From positions 1,922,001-1,986,000 of the forward strand of contig CBDDAF010000003.1 in assembly GCA_965224815.1 (NCBI GenBank): DNA of 64,000 bases. Direction: 5' to 3'. Positions 36,471 through 45,799 of this stretch are shown one piece after another. Made by a program: the position numbers and the translations under genes. This stretch comes from CAYPEL01 sp036479985. GTDB lineage: Bacteria; Pseudomonadota; Gammaproteobacteria; DSM-19610. The first letter of the stretch is position 1. Every line of letters begins with the position of its first letter. The notes beneath the pieces are model-generated. The model had not been told where the DNA came from. It ran no database searches and saw nothing but the letters and a program-made list of their open reading frames with translations.

Positions 36471-38097
36471 AACTGAACGTTTTGACCAATGCTATAGCGC
36501 CGCGTTGGCGTTGGCGGATGAATTACAACGGACTGGCTGGTTATCAAGTGACAGCACGGATGAGCTTCGGCATATGGAGACGATACAGGCAGAAGCGTTG
36601 TTTGATGAGCAAACACAACGCCCCTTGCTAGTGGCTTTTTTCGGCGGTACCGGTGTTGGCAAAAGCAGCCTGTTGAATCGTCTTGCAGGCAAGTCGATTG
36701 CTGAAGTCGGAGTAGTGCGGCCAACCTCACATCAAGTCACTCTCTATTTGCACGAAAGTTACCGGGATAGCCTGCACGAACAAGCCCTACCTACCGAATC
36801 TACACGCATTGCATACCATACGGATGATTCAAAAAAATATTTTGCCTGGCTGGATATGCCGGACATCGACAGTACTGAGCAAGCCAATCGAATCGTTGTT
36901 GAACGTTGGCTGCCGGTGATCGACTGGTTGATTTACGTCGTTACACCTGATCGTTATCACGATGATCTGGGTTGGCAGTTTGTCCAGGCACGGGGCCATG
37001 AACACGCCTGGTTATTTGTAATGAACCATTGGGATGAAGGTGTACCTGAACAGTGGGAGGATTTCAGAGGCAGGTTGGTTGAGCAGGGTTTTACCGATCC
37101 GGTTGTACTCAGAACCAGTTGTGCACAGGAAATGCCAGCAGATGATTTCAAAGCACTTGAAAACCATCTCCAGCAGGCTTTAAAAGACCATGGTATTGAA
37201 ACCTTGCGGCATGTGGCTCATGCGCGGCGCTGGCAGACACTGCAAAACAAGCTCGAAAGTTTGTCTCAACAGCTTGACCAGGAACAAGCCTGGCAATCTA
37301 TGCAGACCGAATGGCAAACTCTGACTAGTGAAGGTACTGAGCATCTACACACACTGCTACTGGAAAATGCAGAGCTGGCTTATCAGCAGTGGCGATTGTC
37401 TGAGGAAACAGGGACAAATAAAATCCCACAATTACAGCTAACCACGCAACCGGGTACCGAAAGAACGACACCACCTAGTGCCTTGAACCAGATTTATAGC
37501 CAGCGCTGCCGTAATCATTTATTAACGCTGGGCCTTTCAATTGAAAATGCTTTTTCTGTAAACAATCTGCCCGTGCAGCCGGTACAGTTTCACATACAGC
37601 AACTCGTGACGATTGGGCAGGAAAATTATCTGCAGGCGATTGAATCAGGTCTGGCTAATAGTGTTAAAAAACCGGGTAGTGTATTTACAAGAATGTCCCG
37701 GCGTTTATTAAAATTATTGCAGTGGGTGTTGCCGCTAACTGCGGCCCTTTGGGCCGGTTATCACATTGTTTCCCGTTTTCATGCAGGTACGCAGGGAGAA
37801 GAGTCTTTTCTGGGATTCAATTTTGCCGTGCACAGTTTGTTGATGCTGGGCCTTGCCTGGCTTATCCCCTGGTTTATCCTCAAGCATACACAGCCCTCGT
37901 ATGCGAAAGCGGCACATTCAGGCATAAAAAAGGGCCTGCTGACGGGGCAGGAGCAGTTGCAGGAACTGTTTCAACACGCGTGGAAGAATCTTGAAACAGA
38001 GAAAAATAATCACTTGATGAGTCTCAAACAGATACAGAATAACTACGCCCAGGAACTCAATCAGCCGAAACAGGTATTGACGGAATATATGTCCTAG
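36460..38097 (+). CDS. Membrane-associated GTPase 2
   Basis: 545 residues. G domain with P-loop FFGGTGVGKSS at about 61-71, a G3-like DMPDIDS and G4-like MNHWDE where the usual NKxD is changed. It continues with a long helical region and two closely spaced membrane helices near 420-475 (LLKLLQWVLPLTAALWAGY; LLMLGLAWLIPWFIL). The layout recalls bacterial dynamin-like proteins. It is in an operon with GTPase 1; a hetero-oligomeric membrane-remodelling or stress role is inference. Confidence 0.78.
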   Translation: MTTETERFDQCYSAALALADELQRTGWLSSDSTDELRHMETIQAEALFDEQTQRPLLVAFFGGTGVGKSSLLNRLAGKSIAEVGVVRPTSHQVTLYLHESYRDSLHEQALPTESTRIAYHTDDSKKYFAWLDMPDIDSTEQANRIVVERWLPVIDWLIYVVTPDRYHDDLGWQFVQARGHEHAWLFVMNHWDEGVPEQWEDFRGRLVEQGFTDPVVLRTSCAQEMPADDFKALENHLQQALKDHGIETLRHVAHARRWQTLQNKLESLSQQLDQEQAWQSMQTEWQTLTSEGTEHLHTLLLENAELAYQQWRLSEETGTNKIPQLQLTTQPGTERTTPPSALNQIYSQRCRNHLLTLGLSIENAFSVNNLPVQPVQFHIQQLVTIGQENYLQAIESGLANSVKKPGSVFTRMSRRLLKLLQWVLPLTAALWAGYHIVSRFHAGTQGEESFLGFNFAVHSLLMLGLAWLIPWFILKHTQPSYAKAAHSGIKKGLLTGQEQLQELFQHAWKNLETEKNNHLMSLKQIQNNYAQELNQPKQVLTEYMS

Positions 38098-38312
38098 AAA
38101 GAACAATTTGGGACGCTGATGGGCAGTTATCCTCTTCCTGCCATTAACAGTTGCAATGGATTTTTCTCAAGCCGGTAAAGCCTTTTGCCGATAGCGCTTT
38201 GTCGTTCTATTTTAGATCAGGCCAATCGTATGCGTGCAGTTTACAGGCAATACTGAATGACTGGCGAACGACAAAAGCAAGTTGTTGATAACACAGCGTT
38301 ACTGAGAGAACT

Positions 38313-39257
38313 ATGGCACTAAAAACAGCATTAGTAGTGGATGACTCCAAATCTGCAAGGAAAATGTTGCAGAAACTACTCATTAAGAAAAGTCTGGAAA
38401 CCGATGCCGTTGAAAACGGTGAAGCAGCCATCGAATATCTGCAGGGAAGAGATAGTTATCCCGATGTGATTTTTATGGATCATATGATGCCGGGTATGAA
38501 TGGGCTGGAAACCACGAAGAAAATCTCAGACACACCTGAATTGAATTCAATCCCTATCGTGATGTTTACATCCAAGGAAGACCCGGAATACATGGAAACA
38601 GCACGTTCGCACGGTGCTTCAGCCGTGTTACGAAAGCCATTGACACCTTCCGAACTGGATGAAGTTATCGGCTACATCAACGAACTTACTGAACAGGCTA
38701 AAGACAGCGGAACTACCGCTCACCAAGAAGAGGAACAGGACATGCAGACAGCAGCACAGATACCGGAAATCAATTACGAAGAAATCGAAACCCTATCACG
38801 ACTGGCTGCAGAAACAGCAGCTCGCGAAGCGGTTACTGACTGCTTGCCGGATGCATTGTCAAAACATATTGCTGCGCTTAAGTCAGAAATTATTGCTGAA
38901 TTACCAGAAGCTGAAGACACTTCAGCAATGCGTGAGGAAATTCGCAGCATCCAGGAGCAGATGGAAACCTTGCAGGGCCGGATGGCGGCTATCGTTGAAA
39001 CCATGCAGGCGCAACAGTCTAATGATGTGTTGAGTGATGAACTTAAACAACAGATAGATGCTACCGCAGAAGCCAGGGCTGAAACGGTATCTGCTGAGGT
39101 TGCAGAAAAAGTGGCGTTGACTGTTGTGGAAGAGAATCCGACAGCCAATTCTGAATCTACTGTACAGCCGACAGGCGACGAGTACCAGCAGTTGAAGTTC
39201 ATGTCTAAAGCTGGATTGGCGGCTGCAATCGTGGCGCTGATTGTAGCTATATTTTAA
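38313..39257 (+). CDS. Tail-anchored response regulator
   Basis: 314 residues. CheY-like receiver at 1-120: acidic pocket VVDDSKS, phospho-acceptor Asp in VIFMDHMMPG, Thr/Ser in VMFTSKED and Lys in LRKPLTP. No DNA-binding or enzymatic output follows; instead there is a long acidic coiled coil (about 130-290) with heptad-like SMC-type repeats and a C-terminal hydrophobic helix (LAAAIVALIVAIF) ending at the last residue. This is a tail-anchor topology. No histidine kinase is adjacent. Confidence 0.85.
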   Translation: MALKTALVVDDSKSARKMLQKLLIKKSLETDAVENGEAAIEYLQGRDSYPDVIFMDHMMPGMNGLETTKKISDTPELNSIPIVMFTSKEDPEYMETARSHGASAVLRKPLTPSELDEVIGYINELTEQAKDSGTTAHQEEEQDMQTAAQIPEINYEEIETLSRLAAETAAREAVTDCLPDALSKHIAALKSEIIAELPEAEDTSAMREEIRSIQEQMETLQGRMAAIVETMQAQQSNDVLSDELKQQIDATAEARAETVSAEVAEKVALTVVEENPTANSESTVQPTGDEYQQLKFMSKAGLAAAIVALIVAIF

Positions 39258-39269
39258 GACTTCACACCT

Positions 39270-39331
39270 GTAGGAGCGGCTTCAGCCGCGATGGGCGTTA
39301 TACGTTCTTTCGCGGCTGAAGCCGCTCCTAC
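39270..39331. repeat. REP-like palindrome, copy 7
   Basis: Standard arms, between the response-regulator gene and the convergent rhodanese gene, where it may serve as a bidirectional transcription end. Confidence 0.95.
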
Positions 39332-39356
39332 AAGTTACATTTACATAGCGACTGTT

Positions 39357-39752
39357 TTATTCAACAGGCAGCCCACTCTTTTTCCAACCTGTCATATGAC
39401 CTTTCAGTAGCACAACGTTACTGAAACCGTTTTTTTCAAGCGCTTGCTTGGCAACGACGGCCCTTGGGCCGTGGGCGCAGTACACAACAATCGGTTGATC
39501 CTTGGGCAAATCCAGATCATCAGCGCGCATATAACTCATCCAGAATGGAAAGTGCTGTGCGCCGGGCACATGGCTGCTTTTAAATTCAAACCCGGACCGG
39601 GTGTCTAGAATGGCAGGTGAATTACCTGCCTCTATCTGTTCTAACAACACATCAGCGTTAATTTCTGCACTGTTATCAGCACAAGCATAGCCAGGCCACT
39701 GCATAATGCACAGGGTAATCAGGTAAGGCTTGAGTGATTTTCTGTAAAACAT
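39357..39752 (-). CDS. Exported rhodanese-like protein
   Basis: 131 residues: signal peptide of about 25 residues ending near ACA-DN, then a single rhodanese domain with active-site loop YCAHGPRA (Cys at about residue 94) and SHVPGAQHFPF. Single-domain periplasmic rhodaneses carry sulfane sulfur; the substrate is unknown. Flanked by repeat copies 7 and 8. Confidence 0.85.
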   Translation of the reverse strand: MFYRKSLKPYLITLCIMQWPGYACADNSAEINADVLLEQIEAGNSPAILDTRSGFEFKSSHVPGAQHFPFWMSYMRADDLDLPKDQPIVVYCAHGPRAVVAKQALEKNGFSNVVLLKGHMTGWKKSGLPVE

Positions 39753-39834
39753 ATTGCAGTCCTGTGTTGAAGATTTAAGGTTGTATAATGAAGCCTTTAT
39801 TTAAAAGTTGCTTCTGATTAATTTGTGAAAACCT

Positions 39835-39897
39835 GTAGGAGCGGCTTCAGCCGCGATGGCCGGTAACATCGCTCTTCGCGGCTGAAGCCGCTCCTAC
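39835..39897. repeat. REP-like palindrome, copy 8
   Basis: Standard arms, upstream of the rhodanese gene and the divergent membrane protein gene. Only 500 bp from copy 7. Confidence 0.95.
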
Positions 39898-39992
39898 AGG
39901 TATTGTGCTGAAGAACAATTCAAGATTCTCGAATTACGCAAAGCATCTCTGAGTATACAATTACTACGGTGTAATGGATATTGGAGCGAGCT

Positions 39993-41144
39993 GTGGATAC
40001 GATCTTATTGCTGAGTATTTTTCTGGTGTTTATAACTGCGCTGATAGGCAGTTTTTTACAGCGCCGGAAACGTGACAAAGTACTGGCCGACCTGCAAGGA
40101 TTTCATGCGGTGGCCAGAATGCAGAATGATGACCGGATCTGGGGTCAGATGGAAGTGTATGCTAACGGCCTGGAACTGGTTTATGCGCAGCCGTTCCAGA
40201 ATCACCGCGGCCATTTAACGACCAGTTTTATCCTGTTTCGTGATGGCATCGATCAGGTGCAGTCACTGTACCGTTTCCACAGCGAGCTGACTCCCGAGAA
40301 TCAACAGCGCCGGGCTAAGGAGATCGAGCTTACCCATAATCCAGGAATGCTGCGTATTGCGTTGCGCCGTGTGAAAAACTTTCTTAACACCTTTCGCGAT
40401 GCGATTAATGAATCGATGGGTATGTTGCTGACGCGCATGAAGGGTACCAGTTCCATGTCATTGTTTCGTACTCAGGACGATCGGCTGAAAAAATTTGGAT
40501 CAAAAGCATTAGGCTCCGTTGGAAATGCCTATGATCCGATTCTTGAACGATATATCGGCAAGCCAGTCGTCGTTGAACTGGAGACCGCTGCCGGGGAAAA
40601 AGAAGAATACGCTGGATTGTTGCGTGAGTATTCACAGGCCTGGCTGTCAGTATTTGATTGCAGGGTGCGTGAAGAAACACGTTTACCATTAGGTGATCCG
40701 CTACGGCTTTCAATTCAGCGTGATCTGGATTTCTGGATCCATGTCGATCATTCCAAGCAACAGCCTGGACACTTTGATATGAAGCTGAGAATACAGTGTT
40801 ATTCCAGCCAGGTGATCTATTGTAAACAGATTGAAGGCGGTAATTTCCAGTTTCCGGTAGATAGTTATCTGCGCAAGGGGGAATCTTTTGAATGTATTCT
40901 GGAAGCGATTCCTGAAGCGCTGATGGCGCAGCATAAAAAAGACGTGTGGCCCGTTGAGTTTGCGCTGATTGCGCCGGAGCGTCTGGCATCGATGGCTGAA
41001 AATAATGTTTCCACAACAGTGTCCGACACAGGCTTGCCAAATCTGGAGCTAGTTATAGAAAGTGAGCGTGAAGTGGATATCTTCGCACCACGTACACTGG
41101 CTGTATTGCGCCATGGAGGTTCAGCTGCGCTTCACAGCATGTAG
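39993..41144 (+). CDS. Membrane-anchored protein of unknown function
   Basis: 383 residues from the GTG at 39993, chosen because GGAG lies 6 nt upstream; an in-frame TTG at 39981 is the alternative. An N-terminal membrane helix (residues 2-20, ILLLSIFLVFITALIGSFL) is followed by RRKR and a large cytosolic part. A conserved-looking block around YIGKPVVVELETAAGEKEEY, then GLLREYSQAWLSVFD resembles a small beta-barrel (Sm-like) fold to my eye. Family not recognised. The end overlaps rsmJ convergently by 13 bp. Confidence 0.65.
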   Translation: MDTILLLSIFLVFITALIGSFLQRRKRDKVLADLQGFHAVARMQNDDRIWGQMEVYANGLELVYAQPFQNHRGHLTTSFILFRDGIDQVQSLYRFHSELTPENQQRRAKEIELTHNPGMLRIALRRVKNFLNTFRDAINESMGMLLTRMKGTSSMSLFRTQDDRLKKFGSKALGSVGNAYDPILERYIGKPVVVELETAAGEKEEYAGLLREYSQAWLSVFDCRVREETRLPLGDPLRLSIQRDLDFWIHVDHSKQQPGHFDMKLRIQCYSSQVIYCKQIEGGNFQFPVDSYLRKGESFECILEAIPEALMAQHKKDVWPVEFALIAPERLASMAENNVSTTVSDTGLPNLELVIESEREVDIFAPRTLAVLRHGGSAALHSM

Positions 41145-41905
41145 ATATCGTAACGGGTTTTTTTGCTTTCAATATCAGTGTGTGGCGCACGTTGGTGTAA
41201 CCAGTCCGCATTGATAGGACGTTTGATAACCACCCGCTTACGCGCAGTTGCAAGTGCAATATCCAGCAGATGTTCTGAATCTGTATCAGAACCAATTAAT
41301 TGTTGCAGCGCCAGCATGTCTTTTTTCACCAAAGCAGACGATTTGCTCTCTGGGTACATAGGGTCCATGTAAATAACATCAGCTTGTTGGTCAGGCGTCA
41401 TTCCGGCCAGATAATCACAGCTGTCGCCGTGCCACAGCAACATCCGTTGAATGATGTCAGACACTTCGAGATTAATTTCACCACGTTGCAGGCCATCTGC
41501 AAGCAGGGCAGCTAAAACCGGTGAGCGTTCACATAGCGTGATATTGCACCCCAGGCTGGCAAGTACAAAGGCATCTCTGCCCAGACCGGCAGTCGCATCA
41601 ATAATCTGTGGGTTGTAACCCGGCTTGATGCCCATGGCACGGGCCAGCGGCTGTCCACGGCCACCCCCAAAACGCCGCCGGTGTCCTAATGCACCACCGA
41701 CAAAATCGACATAAATTGGCCCCGGTGCCGGTTTGCCAGTTTGATGAAGCTGAAGCCCTTGGTCGGTCAGAACTAAATAAAAAGGCTTGTCAGGCTGGGT
41801 CTTGGTAATCGTTAGATTAAATTGTTCGGCAATGTTTCGTAGCTGATGTTTTTGTCTGCCGTTCATCTGGTACAGATAAACAGGTGTTTTTAAAGTACTT
41901 GCCAT
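41132..41905 (-). CDS. rsmJ: 16S rRNA (guanine-1516-N2) methyltransferase RsmJ
   Basis: 257 residues. SAM-binding IIDATAGLGRDAFVLAS (about 112-128), catalytic-type motif DPMYPESKSSALVKKDM and the upstream block YVDFVGGALGHRRRFGGGRG are characteristic of RsmJ (YhiQ). A stand-alone gene, convergent with the preceding membrane protein and divergent from uvrD. Confidence 0.93.
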   Translation of the reverse strand: MASTLKTPVYLYQMNGRQKHQLRNIAEQFNLTITKTQPDKPFYLVLTDQGLQLHQTGKPAPGPIYVDFVGGALGHRRRFGGGRGQPLARAMGIKPGYNPQIIDATAGLGRDAFVLASLGCNITLCERSPVLAALLADGLQRGEINLEVSDIIQRMLLWHGDSCDYLAGMTPDQQADVIYMDPMYPESKSSALVKKDMLALQQLIGSDTDSEHLLDIALATARKRVVIKRPINADWLHQRAPHTDIESKKTRYDIYML

Positions 41906-41965
41906 AAGTCCATTGTATACCTGCCACTGACAGGTTTTCCCGGCAACATTTGTTAGAATGTATCA

Positions 41966-44143
41966 ATGGATGTTTCATCGATCATTGAACCGCTGAACGA
42001 CGCGCAACGCGAGGCAGTCACAGCCTCACAAGATCCGTTGCTGGTATTGGCTGGTGCCGGTAGCGGCAAAACCCGTGTGCTGGTACACCGGATTGCCTGG
42101 TTGGTTCAGGTTGAAGGCCTGTCACCCTATGGCATTTTAGCGGTGACCTTCACAAATAAAGCCGCCGGTGAAATGCGTGCCCGCATTGAAGAACTAATCA
42201 ATGTCCCAGCGCGTGGCATGTGGGTAGGTACCTTTCACGGCCTGGCACACCGGTTGTTACGCGCTCACTGGCAAGAAGCCGGGTTGCCGCAATCGTTTCA
42301 AATTCTGGATTCTGATGATCAATACCGGGTCATCCGGCGTGTCATGAAAGCCATGGAGCTGGATGAGGCGCGGTGGCCCCCAAGGCAGATTCAGTGGTTT
42401 ATAAATGGCCGCAAGGACGAAGGATTGCGGCCTCAGCATATTGAGCACAAGGGAGATCCGCATCTACGGCAACAACTGGAAGTCTATCAAGCTTACGAAG
42501 ATGTTTGTCAGCGCTCGGGGCTGGTAGATTTTGCAGAACTGTTACTGCGTGCGCATGAGCTATGGCTAAAGCAACCGGCAGTGCTGGAACATTACCAGAG
42601 CCGGTTCCAGCATATTCTGGTTGACGAATTTCAGGACACCAACACGATTCAATACGCCTGGCTGCAAGTTCTGGCGGGTAAACGTTGTCAAATCACTATC
42701 GTCGGTGATGATGACCAGTCTATCTACGGCTGGCGCGGAGCACGGATTGATAACCTGCACCGGTTTGAAAAGGATTTTTCGGGTGCGCGTACCCTGCGTC
42801 TGGAACAAAACTACCGTTCTACGGCGGTGATTTTAAACGCAGCGAATGCACTGATTGCTAATAACGACGGCCGTCTGGGTAAAAACCTCTGGACCGATGG
42901 CGAGGACGGTGTTCCGATACAATTATACAGTGCGCTTAATGAGCAGGATGAGGCACATTTTGTTATTGAGCGGATTCAACAATTATCAGAAAATGGTAAC
43001 AGCCGTCGTGAAGTCGCCATCCTCTATCGTTCCAATGCCCAGTCACGCGTGTTTGAAGAACGGCTATTGCAGACAGGTATGCCGTACCGTGTTTATGGCG
43101 GTTTGCGATTTTTCGAGCGCCAGGAAATTAAGGATGTGCTGGCCTATCTACGCTTGAGTTTGAACCCTGAGAACGATGCGTCCTTCGATCGGGTTGTAAA
43201 CCAGCCACCGCGTGGTATCGGTCAACGCACACTGGATGAAGTGCGTGAACAGGCCAAGCTCAAACAGATTTCCCTGTGGCTGGCTGCACAAACAGTGGTT
43301 GATGAAAAGCTGCTGAGTGCGCGAGCCTGCAATGCACTGGCCGGATTCCTGAAGCTGATTAACGACCTCGCTTCCAGCAGTGGAGAATTACCGCTCGATG
43401 AACAGACTGAACATGCGATCGCGTTAGCAGGTTTGCAAACACATTACGCCAAGGAAAAAGGTGAGAAGGGCCAGGCGCGATTGGAAAACCTTGACGAACT
43501 GGTTAATGCGGCGCGCGAGTTTGCAGTCAATGAGGATGAAGTTGATGAAGATCCCGATATGGATACGCTGTCTTCTTTTCTGTCTCACGCAGCACTGGAA
43601 GCTGGCGAGGGTCAGGCTGATGCCTGGGAAGACTGTGTCCAGTTAATGACTTTGCACTCAGCTAAAGGTCTGGAATTTAATTTTGTGTTTCTGTGTGGGC
43701 TTGAAGAAGGTCTGTTTCCACACCGTATGTCAGTCGAAGAACCGGGGCGGCTTGAGGAGGAGCGGCGGCTCTGTTATGTGGGCATCACGCGTGCAAAACA
43801 AGAATTGGTCATCAGTTATGCCGAACACCGGCGCTTGCACGGGAATGATAATTATTGCGTTCCTTCGCGGTTTATTCGTGAAATTCCGGCACCGTTAATT
43901 GAAGAAATCCGCCCTCGTGTTCAAGTGTCTCGTCCTGTTAACACCGCAGGTTACCAAACGGTCAGTGATGATTTGCCAGAGGGAGACTTCCGGCTCGGCC
44001 AGCGTGTTAGCCATGCAAATTTCGGGGAAGGCGTGGTTTTGAACTATGAAGGCCAGGGTAGCCATGCCCGGGTTCAGGTTAATTTTGAAGCGGCAGGATC
44101 AAAATGGCTGGTCGTCGCCTATGCCAATTTGAACTGTCTCTGA
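41966..44143 (+). CDS. uvrD: DNA helicase II UvrD
   Basis: SF1A 3'-5' helicase for mismatch and nucleotide-excision repair. It has 725 residues with all motifs: Walker A LAGAGSGKTR near 28-37, LVDEFQDTN (motif II), GDDDQSIYGWRGA (III), QNYRST (IV), TLHSAKGLEF (V) and VGITRAK (VI), plus the C-terminal Tudor-like domain ending LGQRVSHANFGEGVVL. Confidence 0.96.
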   Translation: MDVSSIIEPLNDAQREAVTASQDPLLVLAGAGSGKTRVLVHRIAWLVQVEGLSPYGILAVTFTNKAAGEMRARIEELINVPARGMWVGTFHGLAHRLLRAHWQEAGLPQSFQILDSDDQYRVIRRVMKAMELDEARWPPRQIQWFINGRKDEGLRPQHIEHKGDPHLRQQLEVYQAYEDVCQRSGLVDFAELLLRAHELWLKQPAVLEHYQSRFQHILVDEFQDTNTIQYAWLQVLAGKRCQITIVGDDDQSIYGWRGARIDNLHRFEKDFSGARTLRLEQNYRSTAVILNAANALIANNDGRLGKNLWTDGEDGVPIQLYSALNEQDEAHFVIERIQQLSENGNSRREVAILYRSNAQSRVFEERLLQTGMPYRVYGGLRFFERQEIKDVLAYLRLSLNPENDASFDRVVNQPPRGIGQRTLDEVREQAKLKQISLWLAAQTVVDEKLLSARACNALAGFLKLINDLASSSGELPLDEQTEHAIALAGLQTHYAKEKGEKGQARLENLDELVNAAREFAVNEDEVDEDPDMDTLSSFLSHAALEAGEGQADAWEDCVQLMTLHSAKGLEFNFVFLCGLEEGLFPHRMSVEEPGRLEEERRLCYVGITRAKQELVISYAEHRRLHGNDNYCVPSRFIREIPAPLIEEIRPRVQVSRPVNTAGYQTVSDDLPEGDFRLGQRVSHANFGEGVVLNYEGQGSHARVQVNFEAAGSKWLVVAYANLNCL

Positions 44144-44341
44144 TGACAGACAAGCATAAGAATGTGAATCACCTGGCATTTCTTGTGATTGTGCGAGCTA
44201 AGTCCGCTTTTTTGCAACATATGATGATTAGACGACCTTAATAAAAGTACTGCCAAGTCGATACGCCTCAGCATAAGGATTATGAAAAGCACAGTATGCG
44301 CTACACGGTGAATACTGATTGCAGTTATTGAGGTAACAAAA

Positions 44342-45727
44342 ATGAAACATTATATTCTTACAGGCGTATTGCTGCTTTCGGCGGCACTTCCTGTTTCGGC
44401 GAACGATGTGTGGACTACCCTATTTAACGAAAATCTTTCCGATGCTGAAACCGATGATGCGGATGCGCAGTATGAAGTCGGCATTATGTATCTTAAAGGA
44501 CAAGGCGTTAACGCTGATCGCGGTAAAGCGATCGAATGGTTGCAGTCATCCGCTGACAATGGCAACGAATTAGCGGCTAGTAAAATGTCCCGCATGAAAA
44601 AGAATGTCAAATCTTTCCAGGCTATGAGCAAGAAAGCTGAAAAAGGTAATGCCAATTCACAATATGAAATCGGGCGTATGTTGCTCAGTGGTAAAGGCAC
44701 AAATATAGACGCGCAACAGGCTGCTAACTGGTTACAAAAAGCGGTAGATAAGGGCCATAAAAAGGCCGCTACCCGACTGGGCATCATCTATTATAAGGGC
44801 GATGGCGTGCCATCAAATCCTGAGCTTGCTTTTGAATTATTTAAACGTGTCGCTTCTACTGAAGTGCTGGCTCAGTATTACATGGGTGAGGCCTACGCCG
44901 ATGGCCGGGGTATAACGCGTGACTACTATGCTGCAATTGATTGGTACCAGAAATCTGATAGTAATGGTTATAAGCGCGCCGGTGGTAAAATTATCAACCT
45001 TGAAGAAGAAATCAAAATGCAGGAGCGGCGCAATACACGTTTAGCCAGGGAGCAAAATGAATCTAATCTGGCCAAGGAAGAAGAGCGTGCACGCCAGGCA
45101 AGAATAGAGAAAGAGGCACTAGATGCTGAAGCTAGCAAACTGGCACGATTACAGGTTGCGGAAAGAAAGCGCCAGCAGAAAGAGCAGGCTGCTACACAAA
45201 AGGCAAAAGCTGCAATGAAACTTGCCGTGGCTAGCAATCCACAATCGATCCTGACAAAATCATCTAAGCAAGCAATGGATGTAAGCTATCTGGCTAAGAA
45301 AAATTGGGCCAGCAAGAATAAGGCTATTAATTTCCTGCCATCTGAACTCAACCAGTGTGAACAGGAAGGTGACAGGCTGGTTTGCTACAGCCATAAAATT
45401 CAGGAATCCAGTGCGGGCCGTGAAATAAAGTATCGTGTGAAGTCGATAATCAGGCCGGGTAAAGACGCTGACAGCTTTCAAGTCATGTATCGAAATCTGG
45501 TGCTGGACGTTGTAATGCAGGCGCAAGATGAATCTAGTGCAGCCTATGGTGATGAACAGGAGCAGGGTTTTAAGGCTAAAACTGGCTGGTCAAAACAGCA
45601 TTTGGTTGCCTGTAAATTTGATTCGACGGCAAAGATTAGTTGTCTCAAGGATGGTGTGCATCGTGTCAAAGTTGTCATTGCAAACGGTGGTAGGGATCGA
45701 GACTTGAATCAGTTTGCCTATAAATGA
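44342..45727 (+). CDS. Exported Sel1-repeat protein
   Basis: 461 residues: signal peptide (1-20, cleavage after PVSA-ND), four Sel1-like repeats between about 35 and 225 (for example DAQYEVGIMYLKGQGV and SQYEIGRMLLSGKGT), then a charged Ala/Glu/Lys/Arg coiled coil (about 225-290) and a C-terminal beta-rich domain of about 150 residues with four Cys. Periplasmic. Sel1 proteins scaffold protein interactions; the partner is unknown. Confidence 0.8.
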   Translation: MKHYILTGVLLLSAALPVSANDVWTTLFNENLSDAETDDADAQYEVGIMYLKGQGVNADRGKAIEWLQSSADNGNELAASKMSRMKKNVKSFQAMSKKAEKGNANSQYEIGRMLLSGKGTNIDAQQAANWLQKAVDKGHKKAATRLGIIYYKGDGVPSNPELAFELFKRVASTEVLAQYYMGEAYADGRGITRDYYAAIDWYQKSDSNGYKRAGGKIINLEEEIKMQERRNTRLAREQNESNLAKEEERARQARIEKEALDAEASKLARLQVAERKRQQKEQAATQKAKAAMKLAVASNPQSILTKSSKQAMDVSYLAKKNWASKNKAINFLPSELNQCEQEGDRLVCYSHKIQESSAGREIKYRVKSIIRPGKDADSFQVMYRNLVLDVVMQAQDESSAAYGDEQEQGFKAKTGWSKQHLVACKFDSTAKISCLKDGVHRVKVVIANGGRDRDLNQFAYK

Positions 45728-45755
45728 AATTAACTGGTCATTAAGACTAGAAAAT

Positions 45756-45785
45756 AAAAAATCCCTGCTATTGCAGGGATTTTTT
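45756..45785. terminator. Bidirectional rho-independent terminator
   Basis: Perfect 8-bp stem ATCCCTGC / GCAGGGAT with loop TATT (45769-45772), flanked by AAAAA on the left and TTTTT on the right. It serves both the Sel1 gene (plus) and the convergent GGDEF-EAL gene (minus). Confidence 0.92.
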
Positions 45786-45799
45786 GTTAAAGAGATTAA

